This document shows, piece by piece, positions 37,178-46,571 of a stretch of 49,183 nt of DNA; the first letter of the stretch is position 1; every line of letters begins with the position of its first letter. The position numbers and the translations under genes were made by a program. The DNA lies in assembly GCA_019115185.1 (NCBI GenBank), contig DXDZ01000022.1, positions 1 to 49,183 of the forward strand, given 5' to 3'. Under the pieces are notes generated by a model. The model had not been told where the DNA came from, made no database searches, and saw only the letters and a program-made list of their open reading frames with translations. Source of the DNA: Candidatus Agathobaculum merdipullorum. Lineage in GTDB: Bacteria > Bacillota > Clostridia > Oscillospirales > Butyricicoccaceae.

Positions 37178-38446
37178 TTATTCTGCGCTTGACAGCATCA
37201 GCTTGATGCGGTTTTCCTGATTGATTTTGGACGCGCCGGGGTCGTAATCGACCGCGACGATGTTCGCCTGCGGATAGACCTCGCGAATACGACGGATCAT
37301 GCCCTTGCCCGCAATGTGGTTGGGCAGACAGCCGAACGGCTGCGTGCAGACGATGTTGGTCACGCCCTCGCTGATGAGCTCGACCATTTCAGCGGGCAGC
37401 AGCCAGCCTTCGCCCATCTTGACGCCCTCACCGATGATGGCGTGCGACTTTTTGCGCACCTCGTCAAATGGCATCGGGGGACGGAAATTGCCGTCCTTTT
37501 TCATCAGCTTGATGATGTCCGCCTGCTTGCCCAGCAGGAACTGATAGACGAATTTGTAAATGGTGGCGCGCTTGGCCGAGCGACCGTACAGGTTATGGTC
37601 GATGACCGAGTTATAGATCGAATACAGACAGAAATCGACCAGACCCGGCAGAACCGGTTCGCAGCCCTCGGAGAGCAGGAATTCCTCCAGACGGTTGTTG
37701 CCGAGCGGGGAAAACTTGACGTAGATCTCGCCCACGATGCCGACCATCTTCTTTTTCTGCGTCTTATCCAGACGCAGCTTGCCGAACGCGGTCAGCACAT
37801 ACTGGTACAGGTGCTTAACCTCACTGTAACGCACCATGCGGTCGCCCGTAAAGCGCGCGGTGACTGCGTTCATGCAGATTTCGATGGCCTTTTCGGTCGA
37901 ACCGGGCACGATTTCGTACGGGCGGCACTGGTTGGCCACCAGCATAATCAAATCACCGATCAGCAGTGCGTAGGCGATTTGGATGAGCATGGTTTTGGTC
38001 AGCTTGAAGCCGGGGTTTGCGTCCTCTTCCAGTCCGGCAAAGTTCAGCGAAATGACCGGGATAAAACCGTAACCGTTCTTTTCCAGCGCCTTGCGCATCA
38101 GATGGATGTAGTTGGAAGCGCGGCAGCCGCCGCCGGTCTGCGGCAGGATAAGCGCGATCTTGTGGATGTCGTACTTGCCGGATTCGATGGCGTCCAGCAG
38201 CTGGCCGATGACCAGCAGCGCGGGATAGCAGGTGTCGTTATGCACGTTGCGCAGGCCCTGTTCCGCGATGTTCGGCCCGAAGGTGTTGAGCAGCTCCATG
38301 TTATAGCCGAAGTTCTTCATCAGGCGGCACATCAGGCCAAGCTGCACGGGCAGCATGTTGGGCACCAGAATGGTGTAGTCCTTGCGCATTTCCTCGGTGA
38401 ACTGCGCGTATTCATAGGTTTTAGGCGTCGCGTTGTTGTTTTGCAA
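37178..38446 (-). CDS. 2-hydroxyacyl-CoA dehydratase/activase-related protein, C-terminal portion of large activase-like protein
   Basis: TILVPNMLPVQLGLMCRLMKNFGYNMELL...NDTCYPALLVIGQLLDAI...PQTGGGCRASNY; overlaps the upstream 987-aa ORF by 26 nt. Confidence 0.85.
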   Translation of the reverse strand: MQNNNATPKTYEYAQFTEEMRKDYTILVPNMLPVQLGLMCRLMKNFGYNMELLNTFGPNIAEQGLRNVHNDTCYPALLVIGQLLDAIESGKYDIHKIALILPQTGGGCRASNYIHLMRKALEKNGYGFIPVISLNFAGLEEDANPGFKLTKTMLIQIAYALLIGDLIMLVANQCRPYEIVPGSTEKAIEICMNAVTARFTGDRMVRYSEVKHLYQYVLTAFGKLRLDKTQKKKMVGIVGEIYVKFSPLGNNRLEEFLLSEGCEPVLPGLVDFCLYSIYNSVIDHNLYGRSAKRATIYKFVYQFLLGKQADIIKLMKKDGNFRPPMPFDEVRKKSHAIIGEGVKMGEGWLLPAEMVELISEGVTNIVCTQPFGCLPNHIAGKGMIRRIREVYPQANIVAVDYDPGASKINQENRIKLMLSSAE

Positions 38447-41384
38447 GTTTTCTGCCCTCCTCTACGGCGGCCAGCATACTGCGAATGCGGATTTTTGCCG
38501 CACCCAGGTTGCTGATCTCGTCAATTTTGAGCTGTGTATAGAGTTTGCCGCCATTTTCGCAGATGGCGCGCATTTCGTCGGTGGTGATGGCGTCGATGCC
38601 GCAGCCGAAGGATACCAGCTGAATCAGCTGCGCGTTTTCCTTTTTGGTGACGTATTTGGCTGCGCCGTACATGCGCGAATGGTAAGTCCACTGATTGAGC
38701 ACATGCACCTGCGGCGCTTCGGTCAGCTGCCATACCGCGTCCTCGGACACGATGACCAGTCCGAACGAGGCAATCAGCTGGTCGATGCCGTGGTTAATCT
38801 CCGGGTCAACGTGATACGGGCGGCCCGCGATGACCGCGATATCCAGCCCGTGCGTGTCGGCATAGGCGATGGCCTTCTGGCCCTCTGCGCGGATCTGCGC
38901 ATAATAGTCGGCCAGCTCCTGATAAGCAGCCTTTGAAGCGGCTTCGACCTGCTTTTTCTTGAGCTGCGGGTACTTGCCGCAGAAATATTTCGCCGCATGC
39001 TGGGTAAACCGCTTGGGGTCGGCCAGTTCAAAATACGGCATCATGAAGTCAAAGTCGGCAAGCGCTGCGACGTTCGCCTTCAAAAGCTCGGGATAATATG
39101 CCACGACCGGGCAGTTATAGCAGTTGGTCGCGCGGCCCTCGTCCAGATTGTAGGTCATGCACGGATAGAAGATCGCGTCCACGCCCTTTTCCAGCAGGTT
39201 TTCGATGTGGCCGTGCATCAGCTTGGCCGGATAGCACACGGTATCCGACGGGATGGAGTGCTGGCCCTTCATATACATATCGCGGGTGGACACATCGGAA
39301 AGGACGGTTTCAAAGCCGAGTGAGCGCAGGAAAGTCGTCCAGAACGGCAGCAGTTCGTAATAGTTCAGGCCGAACGGCAGGCCGATTGTGGCGAGCGGAG
39401 CCGGATTGCCGGACGGTTCGCCGTAGCTGCGGAGCTTATCCAGCTTCCATTTATACAGGTTGGGCAGCTCGGTCTTTTTCACGCCGCCGAGCGGGCGCTC
39501 GCAGCGGTTGCCCGAGATAAAACGGCGACCGCCGCCGAAGTCGTTGATGGTCAGGCTGCAATGGTTTTCACACAGGCCGCAGCGCGTTGTGCGCACGGTG
39601 TGCGAGAAACCGGCGAGCACATCCGGTCCGATCAGGCCGGTCTTTTCCGGCCGGTTGTCCTTGGCGTGCAGCGCTGCGCCGTAGGCGCCCATGAGACCAG
39701 AAATCGCCGGACGGGTTACGTCGCGCCCAATCTCCTGCTCGAACGAGCGCAGGATGGCGTCGTTGAGGAACGTGCCGCCCTGCACGACGATGTGCTGGCC
39801 GAGGTCGTCCGGCGAGTGCGCACGGATTACCTTATACAGTGCGTTCTTCACGACCGAAACCGACAGGCCGGCCGAGATCGCGTCGATGCCCGCGCCGTCC
39901 TTTTGCGCCTGCTTAACGGAGGAGTTCATGAACACCGTGCAGCGCGAGCCGAGGTCGATCGGGTGCTTGGCAAACAGGCCGAGCTTGCAGAATTCCTCAA
40001 TCGAGTAGCCCATCGAGCGGGCAAAGGTCTCGATGAATGAGCCGCAGCCCGACGAGCAGGCCTCGTTAAGCGAAATGTTGTCGATGCACTTGTTGCGGAT
40101 CTTAAAGCACTTGATGTCCTGTCCGCCGATGTCGATGATGAAATCGACATCCGGGCAGAAATGGCGCGCTGCGCGGAAGTGCGCAACCGTTTCGACCAGA
40201 CCGAAATCCACGCCGAAGGCGTTCTGGATGAGCGCTTCGCCGTAGCCCGTGACCGCCGAGGACACGATATGTACCCGGTCGCCGCACAACTCGTACAGTC
40301 GAGTGAGCTGCTCACGGATGACATCAGCCGGGTTGCCCTTGTTGGACTGGTAGTGATGGTACAGGATTTGGTGATCCTCACCAATCAGCACCAGCTTGGT
40401 CGTGGTCGAGCCACAGTCGATGCCGAGATAAGCGTCGCCTTCGTACATGGTGACATTCTGCGTCATAACATCATGCACGCCGTGGCGGTGCTGGAATTCC
40501 GCATATTGCGCTTCGTTTTCAAACAGCGGCGGCAGGTAGTTTGCCACCACCGGTGCGCCCGCCGCCTGCTCCAGTGCGTCCAGCAGCGACGAGACGGTGT
40601 AGGTTTTCTGGGTGTCACCCGCGTATTCTGCCGCGCCCGCCGCGATGGCGTACGGGGCAAGGTCGGGGAAGTGCGCGTGCGCGTCGTCCAGACCGAGCGT
40701 TTCCTGAAAACGGCGCTGCAAGCCCTTGAAGAAGAACAGCGGCCCGCCGAGGAACAGCACATCGCCTTTGATCTCGCGGCCCTGCGCCAGACCTGCGACC
40801 GTCTGGTTGACGACCGCCTGGAAGATAGACGCGGCGACGTCCTCCTTGCGCGCGCCTTCATTGAGCAGCGGCTGCACATCCGACTTGGCGAACACGCCGC
40901 AGCGGGATGCGATGGTGTAGATGCGTTCCGCGCCCTGCGCGAGCTGGTCGAGCTCGGTCGGGGTCACGTCCAGCAGCACGGCCATCTGGTCGATGAAAGC
41001 ACCGGTGCCGCCCGCGCATGAACCGTTCATGCGTTCCTCCAGCTGGCCGGACAGGAACACGATCTTGGCGTCCTCGCCGCCCAGCTCGATGACCACATCG
41101 GCCTGCGGCACATGCACGCCGACTGCCTTGCGCGTGGCGAATACTTCCTGCACAAAGTCGATATCCGCGGCTTTGGCTACGCCCAAACCTGCCGAACCGG
41201 TAATCGCACAGCGCAGCGTCGTATCTTCTCCGATCAGCGCGCGCGCGTTTCGCACCAGCTCGACTGCCTTTTCGCGTACTTTGGAAAAGTGGCGCTCATA
41301 GTGTTTGTGAATGATCTCTCCATCGCGCACAACAACGATTTTGACCGTCGTTGAGCCGATATCGATTCCTACATTTACGTTCAT
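38421..41384 (-). CDS. 2-hydroxyglutaryl-CoA dehydratase activase-like protein with two ASKHA activase domains plus DUF2229-like region
   Basis: MNVNVGIDIGSTTVKIVVVRDG...GSCAGGTGAF...; second copy YLGIDCGSTTTKLVLIGED...EACSSGCGSFIE. Confidence 0.9.
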   Translation of the reverse strand: MNVNVGIDIGSTTVKIVVVRDGEIIHKHYERHFSKVREKAVELVRNARALIGEDTTLRCAITGSAGLGVAKAADIDFVQEVFATRKAVGVHVPQADVVIELGGEDAKIVFLSGQLEERMNGSCAGGTGAFIDQMAVLLDVTPTELDQLAQGAERIYTIASRCGVFAKSDVQPLLNEGARKEDVAASIFQAVVNQTVAGLAQGREIKGDVLFLGGPLFFFKGLQRRFQETLGLDDAHAHFPDLAPYAIAAGAAEYAGDTQKTYTVSSLLDALEQAAGAPVVANYLPPLFENEAQYAEFQHRHGVHDVMTQNVTMYEGDAYLGIDCGSTTTKLVLIGEDHQILYHHYQSNKGNPADVIREQLTRLYELCGDRVHIVSSAVTGYGEALIQNAFGVDFGLVETVAHFRAARHFCPDVDFIIDIGGQDIKCFKIRNKCIDNISLNEACSSGCGSFIETFARSMGYSIEEFCKLGLFAKHPIDLGSRCTVFMNSSVKQAQKDGAGIDAISAGLSVSVVKNALYKVIRAHSPDDLGQHIVVQGGTFLNDAILRSFEQEIGRDVTRPAISGLMGAYGAALHAKDNRPEKTGLIGPDVLAGFSHTVRTTRCGLCENHCSLTINDFGGGRRFISGNRCERPLGGVKKTELPNLYKWKLDKLRSYGEPSGNPAPLATIGLPFGLNYYELLPFWTTFLRSLGFETVLSDVSTRDMYMKGQHSIPSDTVCYPAKLMHGHIENLLEKGVDAIFYPCMTYNLDEGRATNCYNCPVVAYYPELLKANVAALADFDFMMPYFELADPKRFTQHAAKYFCGKYPQLKKKQVEAASKAAYQELADYYAQIRAEGQKAIAYADTHGLDIAVIAGRPYHVDPEINHGIDQLIASFGLVIVSEDAVWQLTEAPQVHVLNQWTYHSRMYGAAKYVTKKENAQLIQLVSFGCGIDAITTDEMRAICENGGKLYTQLKIDEISNLGAAKIRIRSMLAAVEEGRKLAKQQRDA

Positions 41385-41621
41385 ATATCCTTATTCTCTC
41401 CCATGATAAAAACAATGCGTCCGCAGGACGCATGGTGAATACGGATAAGAATAGACCCAAAAGCCGCGCAGACCGGCCGGCGGCAGGGTGCATTCTTACA
41501 TATTTAATATAACGGTGTACAAAGAAAATGTCAATCCGCATACAATATCCGAATTTGCTGAAATTTTCCCTTGACAAATGTTCTGTTTTTATATAAAATA
41601 AACCGCGTAAGTAAATATACG

Positions 41622-41768
41622 ACCTTATCCAGAGCGGTGGAGGGAACGGCCCAATGAAACCCGGCAACCTGCGCAAAACCATGCGTAAGGTGCCAAATCC
41701 GGCGTAGGAACACGAAAGATGAGGGGGCAAAACGGTTTTTTCGCTCCCTGATGGGAGCGTTTTTTTGT
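41622..41768 (+). promoter_or_regulatory. SAM-I (S-box) riboswitch with terminator upstream of metK
   Basis: CTTATCCAGAGCGGTGGAGGGAACGGCCCAATGAAACCCGGCAACC...GGTGCCAAATCCGGCGTAGGAACACGAAAGATGAGG, then CGCTCCCTGATGGGAGCGTTTTTTT. Confidence 0.95.
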
Positions 41769-41807
41769 TATGTCCCGACGTACATCAGAAAGGAAGGAAC
41801 CTTTATC

Positions 41808-42992
<1,185 letters not shown>

Positions 42993-43028
42993 GCGCACGG
43001 CAACCGGGCTTGCAGGAGGCGGCGGAAC

Positions 43029-43643
43029 ATGACGGAGGAAGAAAAAATCTTTGCGGGCAAGCTGTTTGACGCGCGCACCAAGGAGCTGCGCGACATCAAG
43101 CACAAGGCGCATATTCTGTGCCAGAAATTCAACGCAATGGACGAATACGATCCCGCGCGGCTGCCCATTGTGCGCGATTTTATCGGACAGATCGGTGAGA
43201 AATACTATTTTCAGGGGCCGATCCAGTTCAATTATGGTTCGCACACCTTTATCGGGGAAAATTTCTTCTGCAATTTCAATTTGACCGTCATGGATGATGC
43301 GCGCATCTTCATCGGGGATAACGTGATGTTCGGCCCGAATGTGTCGCTCATGGCGACCGACCATCCGCTGATCGCGTCCGAGCGCACCAGCATGCACTAT
43401 CCGGACGGGCATGTGTCCATGTCCGAGTTTGCCAAGGATATCCACATTGGCAGCGACGTCTGGCTTGCGGCGAACGTCGTGGTGCTGGGCGGCGTGACCA
43501 TCGGGGACGGCGCGGTGATCGGTGCGGGCAGCGTGGTGACGCGGGATATTCCTGCGGGATACCTTGCGGTCGGCGTGCCGTGCAGGCCGCTGCGCCCGAT
43601 CACCGAAGCGGACTCCAAAATGCACCTGCTGGCGGAGGAATAA
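43029..43643 (+). CDS. Sugar O-acetyltransferase (left-handed beta-helix, maltose/galactoside acetyltransferase-like)
   Basis: MTEEEKIFAGKLFDARTKELRDIKHKAHILCQKFN...GENFFCNFNLTVMDDARIFIGDNVMFGPNVSLMATDHPL. Confidence 0.92.
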   Translation: MTEEEKIFAGKLFDARTKELRDIKHKAHILCQKFNAMDEYDPARLPIVRDFIGQIGEKYYFQGPIQFNYGSHTFIGENFFCNFNLTVMDDARIFIGDNVMFGPNVSLMATDHPLIASERTSMHYPDGHVSMSEFAKDIHIGSDVWLAANVVVLGGVTIGDGAVIGAGSVVTRDIPAGYLAVGVPCRPLRPITEADSKMHLLAEE

Positions 43644-43653
43644 AATATATGGC

Positions 43654-43686
43654 AAAGCGCCCCGCGTGGATACGCGGGGCGCTTTT
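43654..43686. terminator. Terminator
   Basis: AAAGCGCCCCGCGtggataCGCGGGGCGCTTTT. Confidence 0.85.
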
Positions 43687-43691
43687 GACTG

Positions 43692-44354
43692 TCAGTCAAG
43701 CGTGGCAGATAAAATCAGAGAAACGATGAGAACCAGCAATTCGAGAGCGATAACCAGCGGCCCGTTGATATACCACAATGGCTGATCCCAAAACATAGCG
43801 AGCAGTACAAAAATCAGCCACCACGGGATCAGAAGCAGGCGCACAGTCAGAAGGCCGTTGTAAACCTGTGTGAAGCTGGAATGGGTCAGCGTGCGTGTCA
43901 GCAGAACGGCGCAGCAAACCGCCAGCAGATAAAAGCCGATGCCAACGGCAATGCCGGTCGTGACCGGTACGGCGGGCCAGCCTTCGGCATGGAGCGAAAG
44001 AAGAACCATATGTTGGCCAATCATACAGGCGGCCGGCAGGGACATCGGCCACAGCACATCGTGCAGGGCATACAGACGCCGCTCGCGTGCCGTCAGCGGC
44101 GGCACTTCGGCGAGCACGCTGTCGCAGAAAGCGGCAATGTCGCCGCCGATGGCATCTTCCGGGGAGGCGCCGCGGCTTTCGGCCTCCTGCAGCATTTCGA
44201 TCACATCGTGCCGGATGCTTTCCTGCTGGTAAGCGCTGATGGGCGCGGTACGGATGCGGCGGGTGATCTGGTAAAGCATGGCGGTCGAAGCGGGTGTGAG
44301 TTTTTCGTCCAGCTGCCGGTTCAGCCGGCGGAGCTTGCGGGTGCGTTTGCTCAT
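43692..44354 (-). CDS. Membrane protein associated with PadR regulator
   Basis: 220 aa; soluble N-terminus and TM C-terminal half; ATG overlaps the padR stop region. Confidence 0.7.
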   Translation of the reverse strand: MSKRTRKLRRLNRQLDEKLTPASTAMLYQITRRIRTAPISAYQQESIRHDVIEMLQEAESRGASPEDAIGGDIAAFCDSVLAEVPPLTARERRLYALHDVLWPMSLPAACMIGQHMVLLSLHAEGWPAVPVTTGIAVGIGFYLLAVCCAVLLTRTLTHSSFTQVYNGLLTVRLLLIPWWLIFVLLAMFWDQPLWYINGPLVIALELLVLIVSLILSATLD

Positions 44355-44686
44355 AGTGATCCCCTTTCTATCTCATCCAGTAAACGGCCGACCGCGTGGG
44401 TTAATTCGCAGTAGCTGGAAAGAAAGGCGTCCAGTTCTGCGCGGCCTTTTGCGGTCAGCATATAATACTTGCGCTTGGGGCCGACCTCGGAGGCGCGGTA
44501 TTCCGCCTGCGCCAGCCCGTTTTTCTCCAGCCGCAGCAGCAGCGGGTAGATCGTTCCCTCCGCGATCTGGCCAAAGCCGTAATCCGAAAGCCGTTCGGTG
44601 ATCTCATAGCCATAGGTCGGCGCTTTGCTGAGTGCGGCCAGAATACAGCCCTCGAGCGTGCCCTTGAGCAGTTGTGACGGTATCAC
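44351..44686 (-). CDS. PadR family transcriptional regulator
   Basis: MIPSQLLKGTLEGCILAALSKAPTYGYEITERLSDYGFGQIAEGTIYPLLLRLEKNGL. Confidence 0.93.
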   Translation of the reverse strand: MIPSQLLKGTLEGCILAALSKAPTYGYEITERLSDYGFGQIAEGTIYPLLLRLEKNGLAQAEYRASEVGPKRKYYMLTAKGRAELDAFLSSYCELTHAVGRLLDEIERGSL

Positions 44687-44901
44687 CTCGCCCGCACCTC
44701 CTTTTGGTATTTTGCATTACAAGGTAGTAACTATATTGTAATGCAAGATAGCTGAGCTGTCAACGCATACGAACAAATCCGGCGAAACTGCCAAAACGGA
44801 CATGAGAAATCCGGCGGAAATGCTAAAAAACGGGCGGCAGATTGACTTTGCAGGCGAAAAAAGCTATGCTTAAAATAAAGAAAAAGGGAGGCGGACACGC
44901 A

Positions 44902-45783
44902 ATGCAGATATTAGAAAACGAGCTCTTTCGGGTAGAAATCAACCCGTTCGGGGCGGAACTGAGCAGCTTTAAGAGTAAAAAAACCGGCACAGAATACGTC
45001 TGGCAGGCTGATCCTGCAATATGGAAGCGGCACGCGCCGATCTTGTTCCCGATCGTCGGGCGGCTGAAAGATAAGACGTATACCGTGGGCGGCACAGCTT
45101 ATGAGATCACCCAGCACGGCTTTGGCCGCGATTTGGAATGGCAGGTCGGTGCTGCGGGCGAGGATTACGTGGAATTTGTGCTGGAAGCGAATGATTTCAC
45201 GAAAAAGATGTATCCATGGGACTTCGTTTGCACGGTGCGCTATACGCTGACAGGTGCGACGCTCAAAAAAGAGCATGTGGTTTTCAACCGCAGCGATACC
45301 GATATGTATTATGAAGTCGGCGGGCATGACGCATATACCTTGTGCTGGCAGCCGGATGAGTCGATTGAGGACTATTATGTGGCGTTTGAAGGCACGACGG
45401 CGCTGCATCCGATCCTGACGGACGAAAACGTAATGCTCAGCCGCGAACACGGCGATCTGCTGCTCAAAGATGGCTATCTGCCCATCACGCGCGAGACGTT
45501 CCGCAACGACGCAATCATCATGGATGATTTGCCGGTGCGTCGTGCGACCATTGGCAGCACGCGCAACGACCGTACTGTGACAATGGACTTTGCGGATTTC
45601 CCGTATTTCGCGGTCTGGAGTGCGTATAAGGATTTTGATGTGCCTTATGTGTGCCTTGAGCCGTGGAGCGCGCTGCCGGACGGCGGCTACCTCGATCATG
45701 CGATCGAAAACAAGGTGGGTGTGCGCATGCTGCGCCCGGGGCAGGAGGAATGTCTGTCCTTCTCGACCACCATCCACGAATGA
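44902..45783 (+). CDS. Aldose 1-epimerase family protein
   Basis: MQILENELFRVEINPFGAELSSFKSKKTGTEYVWQADPAIWKRHAPILFPIVGRLKD. Confidence 0.9.
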   Translation: MQILENELFRVEINPFGAELSSFKSKKTGTEYVWQADPAIWKRHAPILFPIVGRLKDKTYTVGGTAYEITQHGFGRDLEWQVGAAGEDYVEFVLEANDFTKKMYPWDFVCTVRYTLTGATLKKEHVVFNRSDTDMYYEVGGHDAYTLCWQPDESIEDYYVAFEGTTALHPILTDENVMLSREHGDLLLKDGYLPITRETFRNDAIIMDDLPVRRATIGSTRNDRTVTMDFADFPYFAVWSAYKDFDVPYVCLEPWSALPDGGYLDHAIENKVGVRMLRPGQEECLSFSTTIHE

Positions 45784-45796
45784 GAGAAGAAAAAGC

Positions 45797-45825
45797 AAAA
45801 GCCGCACGGTTAACGTGCGGCTTTT
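45797..45825. terminator. Terminator
   Basis: AAAAGCCGCACGttaaCGTGCGGCTTTTG. Confidence 0.8.
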
Positions 45826-45842
45826 GTTATGTACCAGAACGG

Positions 45843-46307
45843 TTAATCAGGAAAGATGCGGCGGAAAATCAGGCGAACCAGCGGACCGGCGACAAAGAAT
45901 TGCAGCAGCAGCGCCATCGGGAAATTTAGCACAGTGGTTTGCACCCAGATGGAGACAAATTCGCTTTGCAGCAGGCCACCTTTGAAAAACAGGCAGGCGA
46001 AAAAGCTCATGCACGGGCACATCAGCCATACCGACATCGCGGAGATCGCCAGCATGATGCCGGTCGGCGGCGTGGTGCGCGGGTCAACCAGCCGGAAAGC
46101 CAGCTTTTGCGCCAGCCGGCCGACAAAAATCAGCTCAAGCAGCACTGCGACCGGCCACATGATCGGGAACTCGTGAAACGCCGCTAAAAAGACTTCATTG
46201 CGGCATCCGCCAATGTTGAGCGCAACATTGTAGCAGATCATGCCGTACACCATCACGGCGGCCATCAGCAGGGTGAAGACAACATCTTGTTTTTTGTTTT
46301 TGGGCAT
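45843..46307 (-). CDS. DUF2798-like membrane protein
   Basis: 154 aa, MPKNKKQDVVFTLLMAAVMVYGMICYNVALNIGG..., four TM-like segments. Confidence 0.7.
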   Translation of the reverse strand: MPKNKKQDVVFTLLMAAVMVYGMICYNVALNIGGCRNEVFLAAFHEFPIMWPVAVLLELIFVGRLAQKLAFRLVDPRTTPPTGIMLAISAMSVWLMCPCMSFFACLFFKGGLLQSEFVSIWVQTTVLNFPMALLLQFFVAGPLVRLIFRRIFPD

Positions 46308-46482
46308 CCGAAATACTTCTCCTTTACATTTGGTCGCAGCGGCACAAAAAAAGGACGCAGTGTAAACTTTCGTTTCACTGCGTCCTTGCGAACCGCTTCA
46401 ACTACCATTAATTGCATATATTTTATCATTTTCAGACGGATTGGTCAAGCCACGGCAACAAAAAACAGCGTTTTTCACAGAG

Positions 46483-46511
46483 GGTTGACAAAAAGGAGGG
46501 GGTGGGGTATA
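46483..46511 (+). promoter_or_regulatory. copA promoter with CsoR-like operator sequence in the spacer
   Basis: TTGACA - 17 nt (aaaaggagggggtgggg) - TATACT; GC palindrome CCCCTCCCCGGGGGAGGGG just downstream. Confidence 0.65.
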
Positions 46512-46571
46512 CTAACTGTGCAACAGACCCCCTCCCCGGGGGAGGGGTGAGAAATAAAAGGAGATCCTGAT

